Shown: piece after piece, positions 11,228 to 22,673 of the stretch | Layout: each line of letters opens with the position of its first letter | Numbering within the stretch: the stretch's first letter is position 1 | NCBI GenBank assembly: GCA_943735955.1 | Contig: OX030958.1 | Span: 3,211,531 to 3,275,530, forward strand | Source: Piscicola geometra | Taxonomy: Eukaryota > Annelida > Clitellata > Hirudinida > Piscicolidae | Length of the DNA stretch: 64,000 bases | Reading direction: 5' to 3' | Position numbers and translations under genes: made by a program | The notes under the pieces: generated by a model | The model's input: the letters and a program-made list of their open reading frames with translations, nothing else | Told to the model about the DNA's origin: nothing | The model's database searches: none

Positions 11228-11817
11228 ATTCTCACTATCATCATCACCATTACCTTCATCACCATTACCTTCATCACCATTACCTTCATCACCATTACCT
11301 TCATCACCATTACCTTCATCACCATTACCTTCATCACCATTACCTTCATCACCATTACCTTCATCACCATTACCTTCATCACCATTACCTTCATCACCCT
11401 TACCTTCATCACCATTACCTTCATCACCGTTACCTTCATCACCATTACCTTCATCACCATTACCTTCATCACCGTTACCTTCATCACCATTACCTTCATC
11501 ACCGTTACCTTCATCACCATTACCTTCATCACCATTACCTTCATCACCATTACCTTCATCGCCATTACCTTCATCACCATTACCTTCATCACCGTTACCT
11601 TCATCACCATTACCTTCATCACCATTACCTTCATCATCATTACCTTCATCACCATTACCTTCATCACCATTACCTTCATCATCATTACCTTCATCACCAT
11701 TACCTTCATCACCATTACCTTCATCGCCATTACCTTCATCGCCATTACCTTCATCACCATTACCTTCATCACCATTACCTTCATCACCATTACCTTCATC
11801 ACCATTACCTTCATCGC
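11228..11817. repeat. 15-bp minisatellite, about 39 units
   Basis: The unit is CACCATTACCTTCAT with point variants (CACCGTTAC, CATCATTAC, CGCCATTAC). In the + direction the consensus has no AG and no GT. On the - strand it would encode GDEGN repeats, but a 15-bp period leaves every frame open, so that is not evidence of coding. Confidence 0.95.
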
Positions 11818-11835
11818 CATCAGCATTTTTCTTAC

Positions 11836-11977
11836 ACCCTTGTAATTGTATTTCAAGAAAACAAAAGGCTTCCCGTAAGTGGTTGCGACAGTAACCCACT
11901 CTTTTCAGGGGGGCAAAGTTTACTTCTAACTTCAACACATCCTCTGGCATGAACTTCATCTTGCCTCTACGAATTCT
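11836..11977 (-). CDS. Possible orphan exon on the opposite strand
   Basis: Bounded by a tgaattattag acceptor and a GGGT/GTAAGA donor on the - strand. It reads KFMPEDVLKLEVNFAPLKRV, then GYCRNHLREAFCFLEIQL, with a natural amino-acid mix. It would lie within an intron of the + strand AUTS2-like gene. Against it: the + strand offers competing signals here (a catcag acceptor at 11818-11823 and a CCC/GTAAGT donor near 11875). I do not recognise the sequence. Confidence 0.3.
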
Positions 11978-12050
11978 CTAATAATTCAGTCAAGCTGTGG
12001 TCGCTTCGTCTGAGGCCTGGATTAAGCACTCCCCTATAAGTTCCTTACAA

Positions 12051-12795
<745 letters not shown>

Positions 12796-12998
12796 CAGAA
12801 TTTAAATTCTGCTGCCATCAAGCAAGGAAGCATGTTTCAGTATTTTTCATCAAAGAAAAAAAACGCATCTTTTAAAAAGCTGCCAAAGGTGAATAGATTA
12901 TTTAAAGATCCATCGAACGTTTCATGAAAAAAAGCTTACTTTTAACTTTTGAAAACACTAATATTTGTAAATTATTTTTCTCTCCATTCAAATGTCAG

Positions 12999-13218
12999 AC
13001 AACTGCCCGTTGGAATTCAGTTCACGCCAGAATTGCATGGCAAATCTATGGCAAACAGCAACAAACCAATCGTCAGCTATTCATCAAAAACAAACACAAA
13101 CCACTTCTCAAAGAGCACCCTCTGCCACACTACAACAGTCCACAACAACCCACCAACCAACTCACACTGCAACTACCGCACAAACCCACGGATGCTTGTC
13201 AACGGGAAATCTCGCAAG
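12999..13218 (+). CDS. AUTS2-like: AUTS2/FBRSL1-like gene, exon with the conserved IAWQIY block
   Basis: After an aaatgtcag acceptor the phase-0 frame reads TTARWNSVHARIAWQIYGKQ, then QQTNRQLF and a Pro/Gln-rich tail, ending at AAG/GTTTGT. From family knowledge, AUTS2-family proteins share a W-x(2)-H-x-x-IAWQIY-x-x-QQ block, and the match here is the strongest evidence for the assignment. Phase 0 agrees with the exon ending at 9473, allowing for unidentified exons between. All three frames are open over part of this exon, but only this one contains the motif. In mammals this region lies in the conserved C-terminal half. Confidence 0.65.
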
Positions 13219-13432
13219 GTTTGTTTCGCTTACATCACGCCATTAGTCCATCATTTCGGTACAGCGCCAATTAAAAAAGAAGCGCTTTAGACCTCTGATT
13301 AATTTCAATTTGATTCCCTTCAGTTAACTTTGATTATAAAAGTTTTTTTAAACATTTTTTTAAATTTTAACTGTTTTTACACTTTGTTAGTTTTCATCCT
13401 TTTGCATATTAATTTGAACATCCAGTAAACAA

Positions 13433-14272
13433 TTGTCTGGACTTTATTCATCCATCCATTCATCCTTTCATCTATACTTTCTTCATCCCTCCATTCATCA
13501 TCCACCCATCCAACATACCACTCAGAAGAGGAGAACTTTTCTCTCTCCAAACAAATCCAATCCAACAACCACCCATGCAGCCTTTTTCTCAAAATTAGGT
13601 GAAGTTTTTTTACAATTAAATTGTAATTTCTTGATTTATTATGCAATAATAAAAAAGTTCAACACTAGGAAAGAAGCGCTGAGTAGTCTGGACGGAGGAA
13701 GGGTGGAAGACTGCACTGGTGAAACAACTTCGAGAACCGAGTTCAACACACATCTATCAGAGAAAGAAGCGATCAAAGGAGGCTTTAATGGCACAATAAA
13801 CTACAATGAAGAAGAAGAAGAAGAAGATGAGAACTTCGATATAAACGGCGCAAAAAGAATGAGAAAGGACGATTGCAAAAGTTTGTTTGGAAGCTGCAGT
13901 CAGTATGCACGAGATATTTTGGATGCCAAGGCGTCTGTAGATGAGCACAGCACTCGAGGTAGTTCGAAGCTTGAAAGTAGAAACAGTTTTCATTTTGGAA
14001 AAAACAATCTCGATGGCTGGTGTGGGAAAAATGCTGTGCAAGATGACCTTTTGAAAGAGTTGAAAAGATGGAAGAATTTGCTGGAAAGTCGACGAGTTCT
14101 TCACGGTGATAGTGACAAGTTTTTAGACAGAGGTGTGAGTAGCAGCGGTCACTTGGAACGAAAAGGTCTGCATGAGGAAGTCACTGAAGAAGGAAGAATT
14201 AACGAGGAGAAGAAGGAGAGAGTCAGCACTGATGAGGAAACACTTCTGCACCTTCTGCTAAGCCCTTCATGA
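13433..14272 (+). CDS. AUTS2-like: AUTS2-like gene, 3'-terminal coding region
   Basis: A frame runs to a TGA at 14270-14272. The first part (to about 13597) is His/Pro/Ser-rich. From about 13673 it is acidic and charged, with EEEEEEDENFDINGAKRMRK, then DDLLKELKRWKNLLESRRV, which looks like a helix. A short intron at about 13598-13672 (TTAG/GTGAAG to actaggaaag) would keep frame; without it the frame is also open. I could not fix the 5' boundary in phase with the exon ending at 13218. The C-terminal part has no match I can name in vertebrate AUTS2, so this end could be lineage-specific or belong to a different last exon. Confidence 0.5.
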   Translation: MSGLYSSIHSSFHLYFLHPSIHHPPIQHTTQKRRTFLSPNKSNPTTTHAAFFSKLGEVFLQLNCNFLIYYAIIKKFNTRKEALSSLDGGRVEDCTGETTSRTEFNTHLSEKEAIKGGFNGTINYNEEEEEEDENFDINGAKRMRKDDCKSLFGSCSQYARDILDAKASVDEHSTRGSSKLESRNSFHFGKNNLDGWCGKNAVQDDLLKELKRWKNLLESRRVLHGDSDKFLDRGVSSSGHLERKGLHEEVTEEGRINEEKKERVSTDEETLLHLLLSPS

Positions 14273-14307
14273 TGAACACAACATGTTTTTTGGTCATGTT
14301 TTTGTAG

Positions 14308-14313
14308 AAATAA
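14308..14313 (+). promoter_or_regulatory. Candidate polyadenylation signal
   Basis: AATAAA in gaaataaaaacg, about 36 bp after the stop of the AUTS2-like frame. Right position and strand for its 3' end. Confidence 0.5.
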
Positions 14314-15011
14314 AAACGTTAAAATTTTTTTGAAATTTTCGCAATGCTCCATTACTTATTCAACAGTGAAAACGTATTTATTTTCGAATTTCAAACAATA
14401 ATGAATGTGAAAGGTCAACTAAAACAACCAAATGTAAATCTTGATGGGAAAAAAGTATTATGGTAGAAAGTCAATAAAATAACTAAAATTTGGATACCTT
14501 TTCAAGCCCATTCAAGTTCAGCTACAAAACAAAAATAGCAGCTTTCAATGTGTTTAGTTTCAGAACTAAAATAACCTACATTTTTATAAAATGAGCTTCA
14601 AACTTGAAGCCTTAGAACTAGGAACAATAAATCCTGCCGGTGATGGGAAAATACTTTGGTTATAGCCATGGGCTCTTTCTGTCGAATGATGACGACGGTA
14701 AGCTGGCGGCAAGGGAGAAAAAATAAGACTTAAAACTAAGAGATACATAGTTTAAAAAAAGTAATTAAAAATAAAATAATAGGTCTAATAAGAATAACAT
14801 TTAAATTTCTAAATATGAAACCTCTAGGTTACTATTTAATAGCATGATTCACGCGTGATGAAAAAAGCATAATAAAATGGCTAAAATAGAAACATTTCGA
14901 GTTATTTCACAGTTTGAATCAAACGAAAAATAGTTTCTCGAAGAAAACCGGTAAGGCATTCATTAGTAGCAGCTTTAAACACTCTCCAGTACTCAAGTTT
15001 TCATCTTGAAA
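14314..15011. other. Intergenic, convergent gene ends
   Basis: AT-rich DNA between the 3' end of the + strand AUTS2-like gene and the 3' end of the - strand STELLO-like gene. No gene seen. Confidence 0.6.
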
Positions 15012-16730
15012 TCAGGGGCAAAGATCCACGTTACTGTTGTGGAGGTAAGGGACCATGCAGCCGCAAAACATATCCAGAGCTTGCGTAACATTATTCAAGA
15101 CGAAACTCAGTTTTACCGGGTGGATCGTATCCATCTCTAAAATTCTCAATTTTTCCAAATAAGTCCATGGCTTAAACCTGTCATGAGACCAAGTATCAAA
15201 CGTTCTCCACTCTTGGACTTTATCCACACGTTCCATGCACATCACTGCGGTTGGAAGAGCGATTTCTAAAAAAAGTTTTGTTTCTAAAATCAAAGAAATA
15301 ATTTTTGTAAAATTTGTGAAATATAATTTTGGAAGAAAAATAGCATCGGATTGTGAGCCAAACATTATTCGCTTGGATTTTGCATTCTTGATCATCTGCT
15401 TTCTCATGGATTTCATGTCAGCGTCAGTTTCATTTTCAATTTTTTGCAAAAACAAAAGGCTTTCGTTCCAGTATCTACTGAACCATGGCCATGACCGGTT
15501 CAAGTCACAAACACCACCTTCACGACAGTATACCTTGGTGTCCATGTCTACTGTCGCATAAGCAGCTCTTCTCGTAAACCAAATCTTGTTGAGAGGGTAG
15601 TGGATCACTTCATTTGTCACAAACATGTCGTCGGCCACTCCGAAAATTCCTTCGACTGCCAAGCCCAGCCGGATGACCTTCAGATAGCATGCGTAATGCA
15701 GGCTTCCAGCATTACGCTTTTGCGTGTAAGTCAAAAAGTGAACTCTGTACGGCTTGATTTTGTCGAGACTTGGCAACTTGTCAGCGCAGTAGATGATGTT
15801 CGGGTAGAAAGGTCTGTATTGAACTTCAATCAACGGCACGACCTTAGCATAGAGCTGGTTGAACAAAACCAATAAGACGATGTTGCTCCTTTGATACCTT
15901 GGCTTGCCTAAGTCCACTCTAGGGTAGGTGGTTGTCTTGTTTTCGAAACACACTTTCTGGTACTGCTTTTTCATTGCTTCCAAAATATCAACGCTGTCTT
16001 TATGCTGTTTTGGATGCCAAATGGTGGGAGAGCACGTCTTTTCAAACGATTCAGATCGTTTCTGCTTGAAATGTATCGATTTCAAAACCTTCATCCATTT
16101 AGCAAGTTTCTCTTTAATTTCATCATCGGACACTAATTTAATTGCTTCAGATACACACTTGTTCATGTATTTGCTTTTACAAACTGGATAACTTTTTTCT
16201 ATCTCCAAGCAACGGGATTGGTTGAGGGAGTGGTGCATAGCTCTGCTGTTGCTTGCGTCCCAGTGAACTGAAACACCACACCCAGACCTTTTCATCAGAT
16301 GCTGGATGACGCAGGAATATTTCTCGTACTGGTGAGTGTCCGTGAAAGAGGTTTCCACGAGTGGCAAGAAGTAAAAGGCGCACTGGGAAAAAATGGAAGC
16401 AGAAAAGCTGATGGGAAGATAAGAGTTCTCGTCCATGAGAAGGTCAGGCATGGTGGCATCGCAGTTCTTGGTGGGGTGCAGAGAAGAAAAGACGGCTGGA
16501 GTGGATATGCCTGCCAGGTGGTTGTGGTCGCAAAGCAGTGGCATCACGTGTTCTCTTTCCGAGGCTGCAGACACGGCAGATGATGAATTGCAGGCGTAGT
16601 AGAGAGCGCTGTCGAAGGAAGAGGTGCCATTGAAGGACAAGCTGCTTCTGCTCAACAGGTTCTCCAGCCTGTGAGCCATCTCCGAAGACAGGTCTTCCTT
16701 GCCTGCCCTGTAGATCACTCTGGCGCCCAG
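15012..16730 (-). CDS. STELLO-like (DUF288) glycosyltransferase, large last exon
   Basis: A 572-codon exon ending in a stop at 15012, opened by an excellent cctcctctcgcag acceptor. It reads LGARVIYRAGKEDLSSE near the start, a middle region with FYFLPLVETSFTD, then a second domain: NIVLLVLFNQLYAKVVPL, YRPFYPNIIYCA, VEGIFGVADDMFV, LNKIWFTRRA, and SDAIFLPKLYFTNF followed by EIALPTAVMCME. The order matches plant STELLO proteins and their animal relatives: a GAKVIYDTDD-type site, then VLLVVF..., YRP.F, a DD motif, SKIWF, and a conserved F-x-P block. STELLOs are Golgi membrane proteins; in plants they interact with cellulose synthases. Odd point: where relatives have an acidic DDD cluster, this protein has RAGKED. 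The second DD (ADDMF) is kept. Assignment is from memory of the family, without alignment. Confidence 0.6.
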   Translation of the reverse strand: MGARVIYRAGKEDLSSEMAHRLENLLSRSSLSFNGTSSFDSALYYACNSSSAVSAASEREHVMPLLCDHNHLAGISTPAVFSSLHPTKNCDATMPDLLMDENSYLPISFSASIFSQCAFYFLPLVETSFTDTHQYEKYSCVIQHLMKRSGCGVSVHWDASNSRAMHHSLNQSRCLEIEKSYPVCKSKYMNKCVSEAIKLVSDDEIKEKLAKWMKVLKSIHFKQKRSESFEKTCSPTIWHPKQHKDSVDILEAMKKQYQKVCFENKTTTYPRVDLGKPRYQRSNIVLLVLFNQLYAKVVPLIEVQYRPFYPNIIYCADKLPSLDKIKPYRVHFLTYTQKRNAGSLHYACYLKVIRLGLAVEGIFGVADDMFVTNEVIHYPLNKIWFTRRAAYATVDMDTKVYCREGGVCDLNRSWPWFSRYWNESLLFLQKIENETDADMKSMRKQMIKNAKSKRIMFGSQSDAIFLPKLYFTNFTKIISLILETKLFLEIALPTAVMCMERVDKVQEWRTFDTWSHDRFKPWTYLEKLRILEMDTIHPVKLSFVLNNVTQALDMFCGCMVPYLHNSNVDLCP

Positions 16731-16876
16731 CTGCGAGAGGAGGGTGTTTGTGATTAGAAGATATTTTGGCAGTTTCCAAAAAGATCAATGAATCTTTTAT
16801 TACCTAATTATAATAAAAATAATTATATATATAAAAATACATTTTTAGAGTGTATTGAAACTGGTTTTGAAGCTAC

Positions 16877-17003
16877 CTTAATGGCGATGAAATGGTGGAT
16901 GTCTCGCAGTGGCAGTGTGGGAAGGTTGAAGGTTTTTCTGGTGAACTCGATCGCACTGCTGTTGACCAACAAAAGGTTTGCAGGCCTGCAGGGGTTGTCC
17001 AAA
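16877..17003 (-). CDS. STELLO-like gene, internal exon
   Basis: Acceptor ggcttacacaag and donor AAG/GTAGCT. It reads LDNPCRPANLLLVNSSAIEF and RDIHHFIAIK. It starts with the one base needed after the upstream exon (phase 2) and ends in phase 0, joining IAIK to LGARVIYR in the large exon. That junction corresponds to the Y-A-I-x-x-GAKVIY segment of the family. Confidence 0.6.
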
Positions 17004-18001
17004 CTTGTGTAAGCCTTTCGAAAAGATTTTTGTACGAGTATTCTTTCTTCAACGCTTTTCAACCAATTTTGGCTTTTTAAAAGTTATTAAAAGAATTCCA
17101 AATATAACTGTCATTTATATAAATTATTTTGAGATTTATGAATTGATCATATAAGCTAATCAAAATGCGGCTTTAAATTAAAGACGAAACCTAAGAAATA
17201 CGAAAGCCTGTTTACTAGCATTATGAAAAATTTAAGATTTATTGGCCTGCGGATATGAACGATGAACTTTTGCCTAAAGCCCACAGAAATGACTTCGGTT
17301 TTAGCAGATCTTCAAAATCCTTCCACGTCTTAATCAGTTTATATATTTCAAAAATACATATGATAGATCAAAAACTCTTCATTATAACATGCCAGTTTTA
17401 CATACAAATGCACATGAGGAATCTATGGAAATGAGAATTGTGACGATTTTTTTGTTGTCACAGATTTTTTAGACTCCAGACTTTGTTTAGTGGTGTGTTT
17501 TATTTTTTTTGAAAAAGATTTTTGAACTGCTTAAGGGTCACACTACCACTCCTACTTTCCTCTCTGGATTCAAAAATAACCTTTTGGCTTGTAAAGGGTT
17601 CTTATGTACCTTTGAACCTTTTTGATAGATGGATTGTTGCTATCAAAGCCACTCTCTTAGTTTTTTATCCCATCCTACCTCCTGATTCAATTTCGCATTT
17701 TACAGTTCATTGTTCTCCCTTCAAAGTTAGTTTATATTCTTTTCTTTTTTTATCGATCAGATTAGCAAGATCTTGATAAATAGTGTATTTGATGGCTGCA
17801 CTGATAATGAACGTTTTCCAGTTTCAATCCAGTTTTAAACTCATGTATTTTAGAAGTTTTGTATTTTTATCGCAGGAAGTTTTTCATGATCCAATGAAAT
17901 TAGTATACATTTTTTAAATTAATAAGTGAGAGTTAATCACCTGCAGTAGAAAGACAATAAAAGTCTCAAAACCAGTTTTCTGGTCATAACCGAATTCTCA
18001 C

Positions 18002-18222
18002 CTTTCGTTCGAGTAGTCGTTGTCGGACACGCAGAGGACTCCGCAGAGGGGAAGTCTCTTGGCGATGTGCAGGCATTTGTGCGCATGGTAGGCCTCCTTT
18101 ATAATCCACGTGGTGTTTTCCACGCGGTTGGAAAAGTCGATGGGTGGAAGAAAATGACTGGATTTAGGTTCAGAGATCGTTTTTGTCTCCGCTGGGAATG
18201 TCTTCTTAAACCAATCTACCTT
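18002..18222 (-). CDS. STELLO-like gene, upstream exon
   Basis: Reads DWFKKTFPAETKTIS, then RVENTTWIIKEAYHAHKCLH, then LCGVLCVSDNDYSNE, ending at GAAAG/GTGAG. TTWIIKEAYHAHK... followed by a short hydrophobic strand fits the start of the family's conserved domain (a W-I-V-I strand, then a helix, then CLLVVGD). The 5' boundary is uncertain: a stop lies upstream at about 18242, and ctctaaag is the nearest candidate acceptor. The expected N-terminal membrane anchor is not visible and must lie on further exons, probably beyond the + strand gene at 18707. That gene may therefore be nested in an intron here. Confidence 0.55.
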
Positions 18223-18706
18223 TAGAGTAGTAGTTTGTTTTTTAAACTAAGTTTTTATGATTATTTTAAAGAAAGTAAGTAATGCGTTCGAAAATAATAT
18301 AACTATATTATTATAATTCATTTACGAGAATTGTTAATATTCCCCATAATTACCACAATAGACATTCTAGTTTTTTTAATTTATGTGTGAAATAAGGGCC
18401 CAAAAAACAATTTTTGTTTGAAAAAGAATAATGCACGAAAACTAAAGGTGTATGAAAAAAGCTTAATTTTACGGTAAAATGGCATTCCGCAAAGTAATTC
18501 AGCATTTTACACATTTGCATTTCACACCTTTCTGCTTTATTCTTTCTGCAATTTATCTAAAACCCAAATTATTTAAATGTATGTTTATACATTATTTTTA
18601 CGTAACACAGTGAGCTCATAAACTAAAAAAAACATTTTGAAAAGCTTCGAAAGAAAGCTTTAAATCCAGTCAATTAAGTAACGCTCTCAACGGATGAAGA
18701 AAAGTC
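18223..18706. other. AT-rich interval between divergent genes
   Basis: No coding sequence seen on either strand. It may hold the promoter of the + strand gene at 18707. I see no clear TATA element at a convincing distance. Confidence 0.4.
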
Positions 18707-20084
18707 ATGAAGTGTGCTTTCAGTCTGATTGTTACGTTTACCATCGTCGCTATAGATCTTTCAACAAATTGCCTTCTTCACAATTTCTACAGCAGCCCAG
18801 AAAATCATTGCTCACAAATGACCTTCAAAATGGAAAATATCGTGCCATGCAAAATAATATACCATTTCTACACAGAAAGTTCCACAAGCTTTGAAAATTC
18901 ACCATGGCTGGTTTTGGTGTTCACAAGAAAAGAACACCAATCCAATATAAATATTGTTTTTTTCCGTTGGAATTCTACCAACTACATTCCATTCAAAGCT
19001 CCAACTCTTCCTAAAGCTGGTGACGTGTATGAAATCATGTACATAGAAATTAGATCCAACGTAAGTGTCGTTCATATGTTCCCAAACAGAACAACCAATC
19101 ATGAAGGAATGTTATTTTTCTTACATTTAAATGAATTTTGTCCTAACGGAAAATTTAACTTGTTGTATGCAAAGTATAAAAGTCACCACAAGGCTCGTAC
19201 TACTGTTATAACTCCAGCAAAATGCTTTTCTATAAACAGTTTGTATGGAGACCCTTGTATTAATGAAGAAGACATATTTGTAGAAGTAAACTTGAAAAGA
19301 GTCTCATGTAAGAGCGTTCTCTCTTACGCTCCACTTTCGACTAAATCCCCGATAAACTTCAACTCTAGTACAGCCGGTACACTTGTTTTCGTTGAAGATT
19401 TAGGAGCTTACAGTAGAATAATCTGGATGGGAAGCCATGATAAAAAATTTATAGTAGTAAATTATCAAGGTCTTTTCAATCAAGACTACAAAGCACATGG
19501 ATTCACTATTTATTTGTTTGATCTCACAGTAAATCCCATTGGTTTTACATTGGATTTTAAGTATCAATACTTTCTCATGGATGAGTTATACAGAACAAAA
19601 TTAGACTGCTCTAATGTCTTGGCCAAATTTTCCTTCAGCGTGCATTTTCCAGATAATCGATTGACAACACCTCTTCTCACACTACCTCCTAGAACATTCA
19701 AAGTTCCTGCTCAAACAGATGATTTACGGGATGTTGCTCCAATGATAGTTACGACAGTAGAACCACAAACATGGTTTAGTATTGTTACAAGAAGGTAATT
19801 ACATGTTTTTTATTCTAATCTTAACAGCTTTTTTGTATTCTTAGTTTTTTATTATATATTAATTTGTTGGCAGAAATGAATACAGAACGCCTATTGTTGC
19901 GAGTTCAATAGGCCCAACAAAAATAACTGTTTACTTGCACGAGATAACTGACCCCGTAGACCTAATGCAGAGATCTCAAGCTGGAAGACTAATTACTTTT
20001 GGCGCGCATGTGTTGAAGTTTTTGTGTCTGCAAGGAATGGCGAAAACTCTCACAATGATGTGCCCCCACTTTGCATTTTGTTAA
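18707..20084 (+). CDS. Secreted protein of unknown family, two exons, 432 aa
   Basis: Exon 1 is 18707-19794 and exon 2 is 19874-20084. The donor AG/GTAATT and the acceptor ttgttggcag split one arginine codon; splicing removes a TAA at 19796 and adds 70 residues ending in CPHFAFC. The start codon is followed by MKCAFSLIVTFTIVAIDL, a typical signal peptide. The mature part has many cysteines, NXS/T sites (for example FRWNST, RSNVS, FPNRT, FNSS) and beta-rich repeats such as FFLHLNEFCPNGKFNLLY and FTIYLFDLTVNPIGFTLDF, suggesting two or more beta-sandwich domains, loosely CUB-like. There is no membrane segment. I do not recognise the family. A polyadenylation signal follows 100 bp after the stop. 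Confidence 0.75.
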
Positions 20085-20183
20085 ATATTCTGAGTATTAA
20101 AATTAGTTTTATAATTTATTAAGACCATGGTTTTTTGCCTACTACAAACTTAAATTTTCCTGATTTTTGAAGAAATGTTTGTA

Positions 20184-20189
20184 AATAAA
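20184..20189 (+). promoter_or_regulatory. Candidate polyadenylation signal
   Basis: AATAAA in tttgtaaataaaatt, 100 bp downstream of the stop of the secreted-protein gene. Confidence 0.55.
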
Positions 20190-21842
20190 ATTTTCGCTAA
20201 AGAGTTTTACACCATTGAATTCGCAAAAGAATTCTGTGTTTAAAAATGTTTATGGGTTAATCCAGATTTGACTACAGACTTTGTGTCTTTCTATATTTAG
20301 GTTTTCAATTTCAAAAAACTTGCTTTATTTATATTCATGTATGTATTATAGAGTATAAAAAGAATTTCAAACACAATAATTGTATTAATCTTTTTTAATT
20401 GAGCAAGTAGTTTTTCAGATTATCAGTGAACACTGACAGCCATAAAACCTCATCTAAAAAACAATATAAAATTTTTGAATTTAATTTGAATTTCACACAA
20501 TTGTTACTACATGCTGCGTAAATGAGAAATTTAAAATAAATTTTTAATAATTGCGCCCGTAATGACGACCATTTAAATCTCTGTAACCTATTGTTTTTCG
20601 ATAAAATGGCTATTTTTACTTCATGAAATGGTTTTTGAAAATAATTTAATTAATATTCAATTACTTTTTAACGTTAAAACTTCAATTATTTCAAAAGAAC
20701 CCAGTATTGTAGAAAAATCTATATTAGCAAGCAGATAGTTTATTAATGTCCCGGTCACCATTATGAGAATCTGGACAAACAGTGCTACTTTACTAGTTTA
20801 GGAGCTTCATGAAATAAATGATTAGATTATGCCTATCTCAAAATACTTTTCATTCAATGCATTCTTCAATTAATATTATAAAAATACTAAAAAAAACTAC
20901 TATGACACCTAATACTATTATTATTAGAATCGGGACATTTGTGTTAACATTTGTGCATCATATAAAATAATGAGATAGTTTTACGAAAAATAAACATAAG
21001 AGCCCAGTATTTAACATTTATCTTTTTTAACACATGAAATGTATTATAATAAAAAAATTATATTACTCACTTGTTGCTTAATAAATCGCGATGATCAGCG
21101 AGACGCTAAAATCAGAACAGAAATTGTTGGAATGAACAAAATAGCCAAAAACTCATATAAATTGAGTATTCTAAAATCGAGAAAAATAAAAACACGTCTT
21201 TGAATATGCCTATGACTGAATAAATCAACCCGGATTGAACTAACTAAAACATAAATCTAAATATTTTAGATTTTAGATTTGTAAAAGAAATTTAAGACAT
21301 GCGTTTTTAACCTATTTTCAACTTTTAAATAGCTAGCAAGTATAATATCGTAGTATTTATTATGAATATTTTAAATGGATAATATTTGTACATTCCTTTT
21401 CTTTAAAAAAATTTCATTCAGTCTTGGATACGATTTTTCATTCTTTATAAAAACAAGTTAGACACTGCAAATCGTAAGTCTGTAATCGATTCTGGATTAA
21501 CCCTTATAGTGTTTAAAAAAAGATTTTAAAAATAACTTTAGAAGGTGTTAATCTAGAAGTTTAGGTTCTATGGTATACATTAGGCCTATGAAATTTTTGC
21601 AACCTCAAAATCAAATATTTCTTAAGATGAGGTTTTATGTAACAACACTAAAATGAACCATCATTTGAGATTTTATGCAAAAAACTAGTGTGTTTTAACC
21701 GATGACTGTAATATAATATAAAACATTAATTAAATAATATAATAATAAATCGTTTTCTTATCAAATGAACTTCTAATTGATTTTTTCCAGCTTTTCACCC
21801 TTTATTCCTTCTTTGATTTCAACTGCTCTTTCCGCATAAATG
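20190..21842. other. AT-rich DNA, nothing recognised
   Basis: Read on both strands; no reading frame, repeat array or RNA gene that I can support. Confidence 0.6.
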
Positions 21843-22327
21843 TTAGTTTTTTTTGTTTGGAAATCTCTTATTGTTTCGATTCCACTGTTTCTTATAGAAA
21901 TAATGACTGAAACAAAAATCAAACCAAGCTCCACAAATCAATTCGCAAATTTCAGCAAGCAGTCTTTGACGATCCCGAAGTATAGGAAAATTAAGTAGAG
22001 CATATATTGCTCTTAAAGTTCAGCTTGCCATATTTATATTAGGTAAGGCTTTCATAATAATGAAAGGATATGACCCATATTCTTGGTAGTATCGGAATGC
22101 TATTCCCACTTGATATAAAATCTGCATATCGTGGCGTCATTTGATGTTTTTACATTTTATTTTTAAATTAAGTATTTTTTAAGATATGCATAATTTTCAC
22201 TAAGCTCTTTAACAAAGTCATAGGATAGAAGAAGTTGTCTTTCCACAAAGATTGCGGTTGATTGAATACCATAGGACGAAATCAAATAGATGATGTTGAC
22301 GTCCAATTTAGTGAGATATGAAAATGC
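21843..22327 (-). pseudogene. Coding-like remnants of an unrecognised gene
   Basis: Two - strand segments are strikingly protein-like. From 22327 to about 22165, after a tgcttgtttgaaag acceptor, the frame reads YLTKLDVNIIYLISSYG, then STAIFVERQLLLSYDFVKEL, then stops at TAA. From 22127 to 21843 it reads YQVGIAFRYYQEYGSYPFII, then after one in-frame TGA, AIYALLNFPILRDRQRLLAE, then ICELICGAWFDFCFSHYF, and ends at TAA. These could be two exons of a broken gene or a decayed retrocopy. I see no clean donor between them. Family not recognised. Confidence 0.45.
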
Positions 22328-22429
22328 CTTTCAAACAAGCAACCAATCAATCATTAATTATTTAAATAGCTCTCTTGAAGAAGATAAAAAAACCGATTTT
22401 TAATTTTTTAGAATAATAATTCCTATTTA

Positions 22430-22600
22430 TAATGCGCCAAGGCACGCAACTGAAGCGCCACTCACACGACATAATTCGTGAAACACCGCATCATATACAC
22501 TAGGTATATGATAGCTCATGGTTGGTTGAACAGGGATTTGAACTGGCGACCTCTAAGTTGCAGGTTCAACGATTTACCATCTAAGCCAACCCGCTCGCCA
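22430..22600 (-). repeat. tRNA-derived SINE-like element
   Basis: On the - strand from about 22600 there is an A-box-like TGGCTTAGATGG and, about 40 bases on, a B-box-like AGTTCAAATCCC: an internal RNA polymerase III promoter. The flanking sequences do not pair into an acceptor stem, so this is not a functional tRNA. Downstream lies a short palindrome (catatacctagtgtatatg). Together this looks like a SINE with a tRNA-related head. No target duplication was found. Confidence 0.5.
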
Positions 22601-22673
22601 AACTAATTCATTTAAATGTAGTAACAAAGTTATATTTACATTATAGTATTGAAATATCACAAATTATATCAAT

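Noticed and set aside
13757..14104. A 115-residue - strand frame
   Set aside because: Antisense of the AUTS2-like terminal exon; no independent support.
15235..16583. Several + strand frames
   Set aside because: Antisense shadows of the STELLO-like exon.
22529..22600. A functional tRNA gene
   Set aside because: A and B boxes are present but the acceptor stem does not pair; SINE-like instead.
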